This document shows positions 1-5,343 of a DNA stretch of 6,528 nucleotides, piece after piece. Source of the stretch: Coriobacteriaceae bacterium (GTDB taxonomy: Bacteria > Actinomycetota > Coriobacteriia > Coriobacteriales > UMGS124); contig JAHZHK010000145.1 of NCBI GenBank assembly GCA_019420325.1, forward strand, positions 1-6,528, in the 5' to 3' direction. The position numbers were made by a program, and so were the translations under genes. The notes under the pieces are model-generated. The model was given only the letters and a program-made list of their open reading frames with translations. It had not been told where the DNA came from and did not search any database. Position 1 is the first letter of the stretch. Every line of letters begins with the position of its first letter.

Positions 1-119
<119 letters not shown>

Positions 120-141
120 TTTGCTGCCGGAATATAAAGAG

Positions 142-172
142 AACCGGATGCCGCGAGGCGTCCGGTTTTTTT
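142..172 (+). terminator. Rho-independent terminator of eno
   Basis: Stem ACCGGATGCC (143-152) pairs with GGCGTCCGGT (157-166) through ten pairs, one of them T-G, around a GCGA loop (153-156). The A at 142 and T at 167 add one more pair. Seven T residues (166-172) follow on the + strand. Position and polarity fit termination of the eno transcript before it reaches the convergent tRNA gene. Confidence 0.93.
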
Positions 173-273
173 ATGATGCAGCCCCGGGAACCGGAGCGCG
201 GAGGCGATGTCGCCCGACGGATTCGTATCGCATGTTCCGTGTCGGCCAATTGAACTGTCTGCACATGCCAACG

Positions 274-301
274 AAAAAAGGTCTTCGCAAGAAGACCTTT
301 T
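274..301 (-). terminator. Rho-independent terminator of tRNA-His (possibly bidirectional)
   Basis: An 11-bp perfect stem (276-286 with 291-301) surrounds the four-base loop 287-290. Read on the - strand, the stem starts two bases beyond the end of the mature tRNA and finishes in six T residues (complement of 274-279), the expected arrangement for a short tRNA transcript. The + strand reading has a T run of only four (298-301), so it may act as a weak backup terminator from the eno side. The 100 bases between this and the eno terminator (173-273) contain no gene I can support, only an imperfect inverted repeat (214-221 with 236-245). Confidence 0.88.
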
Positions 302-303
302 CG

Positions 304-376
304 GGTGGAAGAAGGGGCTCGAACCCTCGACCTTCGGAGCCACAATCCGACGCTCTGCCAACTGAGCTACTCCCAC
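304..376 (-). tRNA. tRNA-His, anticodon GTG
   Basis: The - strand folds into a complete cloverleaf. The acceptor stem GTGGGAG (370-376) pairs with CTTCCAC (305-311). The D-arm is GCTC-loop-GAGC. The anticodon stem TCGGA/TCCGA holds the loop TTGTGGC, with anticodon GTG at 341-343. The T-arm GAGGG/CCCTT carries a TTCGAGC loop. Histidine identity is supported by the base before the acceptor stem being G (complement of C377) and the discriminator being C (complement of G304), the G-1:C73 pair known from bacterial tRNA-His. CCA is not encoded, since the genome continues CGA after the discriminator, so CCA must be added by nucleotidyltransferase. The gene stands alone, convergent with eno and 90 bases downstream of the PII gene. 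Confidence 0.97.
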
Positions 377-394
377 CACGTGCTGCAGGAGAGT

Positions 395-423
395 ATTCTG
401 CAGGAAGACGAGATGGAAGGCAA
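395..423 (-). promoter_or_regulatory. Candidate promoter for tRNA-His
   Basis: On the - strand a -35-like TTGCCT (418-423) is separated by 17 bases from a -10-like CAGAAT (395-400). Each matches the sigma-70-type consensus at four of six positions. Transcription would start near 388, about ten bases before the mature tRNA 5' end. The -35 overlaps a hairpin (417-446) downstream of the PII stop. The match is modest, and readthrough from the PII gene is the alternative. Confidence 0.35.
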
Positions 424-446
424 GTACTTTCTCGAAGAAATGCCTT
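417..446 (-). terminator. Hairpin downstream of the PII gene, possible weak terminator
   Basis: AAGGCA (417-422) pairs with TGCCTT (441-446), and inside it TTTCT (428-432) pairs with AGAAA (436-440) around the loop CGA, with a five-base bulge at 423-427. It lies 20 bases past the PII stop on the - strand. Only a short T-poor stretch follows on either strand, so it may be an attenuating or 3'-end-stabilising hairpin rather than a true terminator. Confidence 0.3.
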
Positions 447-466
447 TCACCACTAGATGTACAAAA

Positions 467-850
467 CTAGGCCGTCACCGCGTCCTGCTCGACCTTGCTC
501 GTGAGAATCGCCTCGACCCCACGCTCGCCGGTGTGGATGCGAATGGCCTCTTCCACGGGGTAGATGAAGATCTTGCCATCGCCCACCTCCCCTTCCTTGC
601 CGGTACGGGCGGCCGCCAGGATGATATCGGCAACCGTATCGACGCGTTCGTCAGGTAGGACGATCTCTATCTTGACCTTGGCCCGCATGCGCACGAGCAC
701 CTCGGTTCCCCGATAGTACTCAGTCCAGCCATGCTGGTTGCCAGCTCCCTGCACCTGTGAGATCGTCATGCCTTCGACGTTTGCAGCGAACAGGGCGCTC
801 TTTACTTCTTCGACGGCCTCAGGGCGAACGATTGCCTCTATCTTCTTCAT
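467..850 (-). CDS. PII nitrogen-regulatory protein, GlnB/GlnK family, variant T-loop
   Basis: PII proteins are small cytoplasmic trimers that bind ATP/ADP and 2-oxoglutarate and control ammonium transport and nitrogen metabolism by protein contact. The 127-residue product begins MKKIEAIVRP and carries the T-loop core GAGNQHGWTEYYRG (35-48), Lys58 in AKVKIE, and the C-terminal signature GDGKIF (90-95) followed by IRIHTGERG. Compared with E. coli GlnB (112 aa), position 51, the uridylylated Tyr, is Val; Tyr46 is kept. Three extra residues sit in the nucleotide-binding B-loop (TGKEGEVGDGK). The ligand-binding Arg103 position is His106, and about 12 residues extend the C-terminus. The ATG at 848-850 is chosen because homology starts there and AAAGGA lies eight bases upstream; an in-frame ATG at 944-946 would add 32 residues unlike the family. 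No amtB or glutamine synthetase neighbour is present. glnB and glnK cannot be told apart from sequence alone. Confidence 0.93.
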   Translation of the reverse strand: MKKIEAIVRPEAVEEVKSALFAANVEGMTISQVQGAGNQHGWTEYYRGTEVLVRMRAKVKIEIVLPDERVDTVADIILAAARTGKEGEVGDGKIFIYPVEEAIRIHTGERGVEAILTSKVEQDAVTA

Positions 851-858
851 GCATCCCG

Positions 859-864
859 TCCTTT
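859..864 (-). promoter_or_regulatory. Ribosome binding site deciding the PII start
   Basis: AAAGGA on the - strand, eight bases before the ATG at 848-850. It supports the 127-residue product over the longer frame opening at 946. Confidence 0.8.
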
Positions 865-899
865 CCGGTGAGAGCGACACGTTGAATGGCCTTTGAGCC

Positions 900-953
900 A
901 CTGTCACAGTAGGGCGGCAAGATTTCTCAGACATTTCCGTAAACATCCGTTAA
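900..953 (-). promoter_or_regulatory. Candidate regulatory region of the PII gene: tandem repeat and palindrome
   Basis: On the + strand two imperfect direct repeats abut: ACATTTCCGTAA (931-942) and ACATCCGTTAA (943-953), a spacing of 12 bases. Twenty bases nearer the gene lies a perfect 11-bp dyad, ACTGTCACAGT (900-910). Both sit 50-105 bases upstream of the PII start codon, where a nitrogen regulator could act. I could not place a convincing -35/-10 pair. The TTAAC and TTTAC elements loosely recall actinobacterial GlnR half-sites, but the spacing does not clearly fit, so the regulator is unassigned. Confidence 0.25.
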
Positions 954-1032
954 CACAGCATTCGCTGAGCGTTCAACAGGCCCAGGCGAAAGCGCGCCCG
1001 CCAGAAGCACATGCTGCGCATACGCAAGACAC

Positions 1033-1063
1033 AAAAAGGCCCGCAGGGAATCCCGCGGGCCTT
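1033..1063 (-). terminator. Rho-independent terminator of htrA
   Basis: AAGGCCCGC (1036-1044) pairs perfectly with GCGGGCCTT (1055-1063), and GGG/CCC (1046-1048 with 1052-1054) continues the stem. On the - strand the hairpin runs into five T residues (complement of 1033-1037). It lies 53 bases after the protease stop and separates htrA from the PII gene, so the PII gene should have its own promoter between 851 and 1032. Confidence 0.92.
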
Positions 1064-1115
1064 ACGAAGGACTTGATTGGCAAAGAGCCACCGGGTTTTT
1101 GCCTCGGCGAGACGC

Positions 1116-2714
1116 TTAGGCGTTTACCGCTGCCTCAGCAGCAGACTGGCCCTGCACCTGGCCCGACATGTCGTAACCATAGCCGTAGCCGGGAGCATAG
1201 AAGAAACCGTAGCCCCAGCCGGGCATCGCGTAGCCATAGCCCTGGCCATAGCCGTAACCATCGCCGGCGCCATATCCATAGCCCTGGCCATAGCCGTAAT
1301 CGGGGCCATAGCCCTCGTCAGAACCGGAGCCATACGCGCCGTCATAAGAATCCTGGCCGGAGAACACACCAGAGGGGCCCTCGGCATCGCTGGAAGACTC
1401 GCCATCAGCGCTGCCAAACAGGTAGTCGATGATGCTCTTGACCTTGCCGCTGCCGTCCTGTTCGGTGACGTCGGAGGCCTCTTCCTCAGTGTAGTCGGTA
1501 TCATTGCCCAGCGTGACCTCGAACTCCTGTTCCTCGCCATCGCGCTCGACCGTGAGGGTCACCGTGTCACCGATCTTGTGCGAACGCACCTGGATAATAA
1601 GGTCGTTGGCGGAGTAAACCTGCTCACCGTCGCACGCGGTGATGACGTCACCGGCCTGGATGCCGGCCTCCTCGGCACCCGAGCCCTTCATGACGTCCTG
1701 CACGTAGGCGCCAACAAGCGTCGAGGACGTGGTGTTGGACGATGCGACCTGGCTGTAATAGGCGTAGTAGTCGTTCATGTTGGACACGTGCATGCCAAGC
1801 TGCGGGTGGCTCGCCACGCCATCGCTCAAGAGCTGGTCGACGACGTCCTTGATGTAGTTGGAGGGAATGGCATAGCTCATGCCCGCCCAGTCGCCAGTAC
1901 TGGAGGCGTTGTAGGTGGTCATGCCCACAAGCTCGCCGTTGGAGTTAACCATGGCACCGCCCGAGGAGCCCTCGTTGATCATGGCGTCGGACTGAATGGC
2001 ACCCACATAATACGCGGTGGTGTCGGTCAGCTGAATGGTGGTAGCGCGGTTGATACCCGAGACGATGCCCGTGGAAACCGAGGTGTCCTCGCCCATGGGG
2101 CTGCCTACCGTCATGACCCACGAACCCACCTTGAGGGCATCGGAGTCACCAAACTCGATGGGGGTCAGCTGCTCGTCGCCCGGGTCAATCTTGAGCACGG
2201 CAATGTCGCTCGTAGGGTCGGTGCCCACAATGGTTGCGTCATAGGCCACGTCGCCCATGACAACCTGAATGACGGGCTCATCCTGGTCGTCGACGTTGTC
2301 GTACCCCTCGATGACATGGTAGTTCGTGAGGATGTGTCCCTCGGTGTCAAGTGCGACGCACGAACCACTCGACACACCTACCGAGCCCTGCATGCCCACC
2401 AGAGCATAAACGCTGCCCACCGAAGGCAGGACCTTTTCGGCCACGGTCTCGGCAAGCGTGGGATCGGTCTGGGCAGCGCCGGCCGCAGTCGCGGCGTTTT
2501 CGTCAGCGGGCGCGGCGGCAACCGCGGAGCCCTCGTCAGCAACAGCAAGGTTGGAAGAAGCGGCGCTCGTCATGAACGCGCCGCCCGCAAGGCCAATCGA
2601 CAATACAAGTGCGCCGGCAACGATCCTGCCGGACAGGCCCATGCGCGCACGAGTGCGGGCGCTTTCAGGAGCGAGCTCGACAATCGGTTCGTTGTTCTTG
2701 TTGAAGGTACTCAT
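1116..2714 (-). CDS. Membrane-anchored HtrA/DegP-type serine protease with PDZ domain and Gly/Tyr-rich tail
   Basis: HtrA proteases degrade misfolded or damaged proteins outside the cytoplasmic membrane. This 532-residue product has a short cytoplasmic N-terminus, one hydrophobic anchor (about 31-53), an Ala-rich linker (54-90), a trypsin-like protease domain (about 95-300), a PDZ domain (about 303-402), an acidic Ser-rich linker, and a Gly/Tyr-rich tail (about 457-515). The catalytic triad is visible: His133 in ILTNYHVIEG, Asp170 in TDPTSDIAVLKID, and Ser251 in INEGSSGGAMVN. Two positions deviate from the usual GNSGGP: Ser250 replaces Asn and Ala254 replaces Pro. Cys119 and Cys361 are the only cysteines. 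The ATG at 2712-2714 is preceded by AGGAAGGA eight bases upstream. The gene ends at its own terminator. The core assignment is firm. The tail is unlike the usual HtrA end and its role is unknown; the specific name (htrA, degP, degQ) cannot be fixed from sequence. Confidence 0.95.
   Translation of the reverse strand: MSTFNKNNEPIVELAPESARTRARMGLSGRIVAGALVLSIGLAGGAFMTSAASSNLAVADEGSAVAAAPADENAATAAGAAQTDPTLAETVAEKVLPSVGSVYALVGMQGSVGVSSGSCVALDTEGHILTNYHVIEGYDNVDDQDEPVIQVVMGDVAYDATIVGTDPTSDIAVLKIDPGDEQLTPIEFGDSDALKVGSWVMTVGSPMGEDTSVSTGIVSGINRATTIQLTDTTAYYVGAIQSDAMINEGSSGGAMVNSNGELVGMTTYNASSTGDWAGMSYAIPSNYIKDVVDQLLSDGVASHPQLGMHVSNMNDYYAYYSQVASSNTTSSTLVGAYVQDVMKGSGAEEAGIQAGDVITACDGEQVYSANDLIIQVRSHKIGDTVTLTVERDGEEQEFEVTLGNDTDYTEEEASDVTEQDGSGKVKSIIDYLFGSADGESSSDAEGPSGVFSGQDSYDGAYGSGSDEGYGPDYGYGQGYGYGAGDGYGYGQGYGYAMPGWGYGFFYAPGYGYGYDMSGQVQGQSAAEAAVNA
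1234..1299 (-). repeat. 24-bp in-frame direct repeat inside the Gly/Tyr tail of htrA
   Basis: The 24 bases at 1234-1257 recur identically at 1276-1299, a period of 42 bases or 14 codons. Each copy encodes YGYGQGYG (residues 473-480 and 487-494). Identity at the DNA level, including third positions, points to recent duplication and likely length variation between strains. Confidence 0.9.
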
Positions 2715-2722
2715 AGGCTGTG

Positions 2723-2730
2723 TCCTTCCT
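2723..2730 (-). promoter_or_regulatory. Ribosome binding site of htrA
   Basis: AGGAAGGA on the - strand, eight bases before the ATG at 2712-2714. It has the same spacing as the PII gene's site and fixes the start upstream of the membrane anchor. Confidence 0.8.
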
Positions 2731-2774
2731 ACTCCCAGGCCCTCAAAGGGACCGTCGTTTTTTGACTACTGCAG

Positions 2775-2809
2775 GTTTACCCTAAACGGCTGAAACATGC
2801 GTGAATCAA
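2775..2809 (-). promoter_or_regulatory. Candidate htrA promoter with overlapping dyad
   Basis: On the - strand TTGATT (2804-2809) is followed after 17 bases by TTTAGG (2781-2786), a weak -10. A perfect 13-base dyad, GTTTA-CCC-TAAAC (2775-2787), covers that -10. A protein bound there would block the promoter, so it is a candidate operator. The -35 is reasonable and the -10 poor (three of six), which could mean a regulated promoter, an alternative sigma factor, or a wrong call. Confidence 0.3.
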
Positions 2810-2906
2810 GCAACCCACAAAGACCTGCCAGATACCTGAGGCCCCTTTCAGAAAGAGCAGGCGCAAGCGCATGGGAGCTGGGTCCCCCAATCCAACGGCA
2901 AAATCC

Positions 2907-4913
2907 CTATTGCTGCAACCCAAACTCAATCGCCGCAACATTATCGCGCATCGAACGCACGGTCTCGCGTGAAATGAGCTCATTGTCGAAGGCTATTCGA
3001 ATTTGTTCGCGCTCGATCAGAAGTGCACGGCGCATGATGGCGTCGGTGGGCACCATGGACGCACCCAGGCGCGAGCGCGCCGACTGGCCACTTGAACGCA
3101 CCGCAGCAACAATACGCTGGTACTCCAACGTCAGATGGACAATAGCCTCCTCGTCGAAGCCATCGTCAGGCTCAACCTCAGCAAGCTCTGAGAGCACGTA
3201 CTCGGCACACGACAGGCGCAGGGAGTCGCGGGCGCGGCGGCGCTTCTCACGCGCATCTTCCCCCAGCCCCCAATCTTGGGAACCGGTCTGGAGCAGCACT
3301 CCGAACCAGCCTGAGGCGTTGCGCAACAGCCAGCGTATCTCTCCCTTGTGGTGGATGCGCGAAAGCTTGCGCTCAAGCTCCCACAGATAGCCGTAGCCCA
3401 CAACAGGCGCGACCTCGTGGTCACGAATAGCCTTGTTCACGCGCACCGCCTCCCATGCCACGGCACGCTCATGCAGGCTGTCCTCTGCCTTGTCCTCAAG
3501 CGAGGAGACCTTCTTGATGCGGTCGATGCGCGGCTCGTAGGTCGCGATGACGCGGCGCAGCGCGCGCTTGTCAACGATTGCCTCGTCATGCGACAGCTCG
3601 CGGATGACATTGCGCAGCACCTGCACGCGGCCCTGCGTCTCTTCAATGCGCGTGAGCTGAGGCTCCTTTTTGGGCACAAGCAGCGGAACCACAAAGTTGG
3701 CAAGCAAAAGCGTTATGAGAATGACGCCAGCCCCCAGGAAGATGAGCAGCTCGCGGCACTGCAGGACCTCGCCGGTGCCCACAACGCGCGGGATGGTGAG
3801 GCAGATAGACAGCGTCACAGCGCCCTTGGGGCCAGCGAGTGTGAGCAGAAGGGCGTCCTTAGCCGCTTTGCCGTCAATCTTGTGACGCTTGCCGTCCTCG
3901 CGAACCGCCACGCGCTCCATCCCTAAGCACCACACGAAGCGAACCGCAATGAGCACAACGGTGATGAGCGCGACGTCGAGAATGAGGGTTTCATTGGGAT
4001 AGCTGCTAGCCCAGGTGCGCGCAGTGGTGTTGGGCAAGAGCGTGCCCAGCAACACGAAGCACATACCGTTGAGCGCAAAGGAGACGACCTTCCAAACGCT
4101 TGTGCTCACGATGTTGAGTCGCGCCGTGCTGGGCATCAAAGCCCTCGTGTTGAAGGAGTCCACGATGCCAGCAGCCACGACCGCCAAGATGCCCGAGACA
4201 CCCAGCTCCTCGGCTATAAAGTAAAAGGCAAAGGGCGTGAGCACCTGCACGAGCACATGGAACGTCACGTCCTCCAGACCGGTGCGACGCACAAAGTTGA
4301 TGATGAAGCCCTTGATTGCGGCAAGAAGCGCACCCAGCACGATGCCGCCCACAAAGCTCCAGGCAAGCGACAGCCCCGCGTCAACCACAGAGAAGGTGCC
4401 TGTGACGAGCGCCGCAATGGCGAACTGGAACGACACGACGCCCGACGCGTCGTTGAGCAGGCACTCACCCTGCAGGAGCATTTTATGGTTCTTGTCGATG
4501 GAGAGACGCTTACCCAGCGTGGTAACGGCGACCGCGTCGGTAGGACCCAAGGCCGCACCCAGGGCAAATGCGGCCGCAAGCGGGATAGAAGGCACAAGCG
4601 CATGCGTGAAGAAGCCCACGACAAGCACGATGAGCAAGACGAGCCCTAACGCCAACGCAAGCACGGGTCTGCGCTGGCGCCACAAAGCCTTCTTGTCCGC
4701 CTCTATGGCGTCCCAATAGAGCAAGGGCGCAATGAAAAAGATGAGGAAGAAGTCTGGGTCAAGCGAGATGGTGACCGGCGCCGGACTCATGGCGAGCGCA
4801 ACACCGAGCGCGATCTGCACAAGCGAGGCAGGTGCCTTCGGGAAGATCTGCGCCACGACGCTCGAAACGAGAACGGCGGCGAGCATGAGAACAACGGGCA
4901 AGACGGACTCCAC
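2907..4913 (-). CDS. CPA1-type cation (Na+)/proton antiporter with long cytoplasmic tail
   Basis: Members of this family (Na_H_Exchanger fold) swap cytoplasmic Na+ or K+ for external H+ across the cell membrane, for pH and salt homeostasis. The 668-residue product has about a dozen hydrophobic segments between residues 1 and 412. Family marks are GPTDAVAV (123-130, with Thr125-Asp126 in the unwound helix), GECLLNDASG (149-158, with the Asn154-Asp155 ion-binding pair typical of electroneutral CPA1 exchangers), and AGPKGAVTLSI (360-370). From about 413 on, 255 residues of charged, helix-rich sequence form a cytoplasmic domain with no motif I can name. The start is GTG (4911-4913), with GGAG five bases upstream. 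No in-frame start was found in the dozen or so codons read upstream of it. A 192-bp gap without a clear terminator separates it from htrA, so some readthrough into htrA is possible. The ion transported is not determinable from sequence. Confidence 0.93.
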   Translation of the reverse strand: MESVLPVVLMLAAVLVSSVVAQIFPKAPASLVQIALGVALAMSPAPVTISLDPDFFLIFFIAPLLYWDAIEADKKALWRQRRPVLALALGLVLLIVLVVGFFTHALVPSIPLAAAFALGAALGPTDAVAVTTLGKRLSIDKNHKMLLQGECLLNDASGVVSFQFAIAALVTGTFSVVDAGLSLAWSFVGGIVLGALLAAIKGFIINFVRRTGLEDVTFHVLVQVLTPFAFYFIAEELGVSGILAVVAAGIVDSFNTRALMPSTARLNIVSTSVWKVVSFALNGMCFVLLGTLLPNTTARTWASSYPNETLILDVALITVVLIAVRFVWCLGMERVAVREDGKRHKIDGKAAKDALLLTLAGPKGAVTLSICLTIPRVVGTGEVLQCRELLIFLGAGVILITLLLANFVVPLLVPKKEPQLTRIEETQGRVQVLRNVIRELSHDEAIVDKRALRRVIATYEPRIDRIKKVSSLEDKAEDSLHERAVAWEAVRVNKAIRDHEVAPVVGYGYLWELERKLSRIHHKGEIRWLLRNASGWFGVLLQTGSQDWGLGEDAREKRRRARDSLRLSCAEYVLSELAEVEPDDGFDEEAIVHLTLEYQRIVAAVRSSGQSARSRLGASMVPTDAIMRRALLIEREQIRIAFDNELISRETVRSMRDNVAAIEFGLQQ

Positions 4914-4918
4914 ATGTG

Positions 4919-4922
4919 CTCC
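4919..4922 (-). promoter_or_regulatory. Short ribosome binding site supporting the GTG start of the antiporter
   Basis: GGAG on the - strand, five bases before the GTG at 4911-4913. The site is weaker and closer than those of htrA and the PII gene. Together with the GTG start it suggests modest translation. Confidence 0.55.
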
Positions 4923-5031
4923 AATCTGCTTGTGCGCCCCGAGGCAGCCACACCGGCTGCGTTGAAGAACAGAGCTGCTGCGGCAAAGCGCCCAGAGGAA
5001 CCGGGGGCCTCCGGGCGACGCTGCCGTAGCA

Positions 5032-5060
5032 ACTATGCAATGCTTCTAGCCATAAACCAA
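5032..5060 (-). promoter_or_regulatory. Candidate promoter of the antiporter gene
   Basis: On the - strand TTGGTT (5055-5060) lies 17 bases before CATAGT (5032-5037). The -10 matches consensus at four of six positions and the -35 at three. Transcription would start near 5025 and leave a leader of about 110 bases containing a hairpin (4944-4949 with 4955-4960). The -35 lies in the T-rich tail of the groL terminator. Confidence 0.3.
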
Positions 5061-5092
5061 AATGCCCCCCGCGAGAACCTCGCAGGGGGCAT
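5052..5092 (-). terminator. Rho-independent terminator of the groL transcript
   Basis: ATGCCCCC (5062-5069) pairs with GGGGGCAT (5085-5092) and GCGAG (5071-5075) with CTCGC (5079-5083), loop AAC. The pair between 5070 and 5084 is G-U on the - strand but C-A on the + strand, and four T residues follow on the - strand, so it acts on transcripts coming from groL. It lies about 340 bases past the groL stop, giving an unusually long 3' untranslated region that contains the three-copy repeat. Confidence 0.85.
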
Positions 5093-5121
5093 CCGCAAAA
5101 ACTACCGATTCAAACCAAGCG

Positions 5122-5234
5122 GCAGTTGCACGGAACCGCTGTGGCAAGACGCGCAAGGGTGAAGTGCGCGCTGCGGGCCTTTGGCCTACTGGGCGTACTC
5201 GAACCCTTGCGGAACGCGGCCACAGCGCTTCGGG
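5122..5234. repeat. Nested palindromic element, copy A
   Basis: Three concentric stems. Outer: CGCTGTGGC (5137-5145) with GCCACAGCG (5219-5227), continued by GAA/TTC after one C-C mismatch. Middle: CGCAAGGGT (5152-5160) with ACCCTTGCG (5203-5211), nine perfect pairs. Inner: AGTGCGC (5163-5169) with GCGTACT (5193-5199), including one G-T. The apical arm is GGCC-TTT-GGCC (5176-5186). The copy aligns to copy C at an offset of 210 on its left side and 190 on its right. Short frames that cross it are not credible genes. I do not recognise the family. Confidence 0.85.
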
Positions 5235-5249
5235 ATGTACTCATAGAAT

Positions 5250-5343
5250 CCGCTGCAACAAGGCGCGCGATGGCGATGTGCGCGGTGCGGGCCTTTGGCC
5301 TACTGGGCGTACATGAGCCTGAGCGCAAGCTGCAGTTGCACGG
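5250..5343. repeat. Nested palindromic element, copy B
   Basis: It aligns to copy A at an offset of 114. The inner stem ATGTGCGC (5276-5283) pairs with GCGTACAT (5307-5314), and the apical GGCC-TTT-GGCC arm (5290-5300) is kept. The middle stem holds six of nine pairs, with a symmetric 3x3 internal loop (5269-5271 against 5320-5322). Its outer stem is different: CCG plus TGCAAC (5250-5259, C5253 bulged) with GTTGCA plus CGG (5335-5343). That outer stem uses the left flank of copy C, so the outer stems of B and C cannot form together. Confidence 0.75.

Noticed and set aside
173..273. Possible second tRNA or small RNA between the eno and tRNA-His terminators
   Set aside because: The - strand has short tRNA-like words (a GTTC near a GC-rich stem), but the would-be T-arm closes on a three-base loop and no acceptor, D-arm or anticodon arm fits. 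Only an imperfect inverted repeat remains.
383..405. Direct repeat CTGCAGGA twice (383-390, 398-405) before the tRNA-His gene
   Set aside because: Eight bases repeated once in a leader is close to chance and has no supporting context.
851..946. Longer PII protein starting at 946
   Set aside because: The extra 32 residues do not resemble the family N-terminus, while the ATG at 848-850 has a good ribosome binding site and matches the family start.
2750..2763. T-rich stretch near a small hairpin as a + strand terminator
   Set aside because: The stem is only about five pairs, a gap separates it from the T run, and no + strand gene ends nearby.
1077..2765. 562-codon open frame on the + strand antisense to htrA
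   Set aside because: It mirrors the codon pattern of htrA in a GC-rich gene, has no family resemblance and no convincing ribosome binding site. The - strand frame has a complete protease triad.
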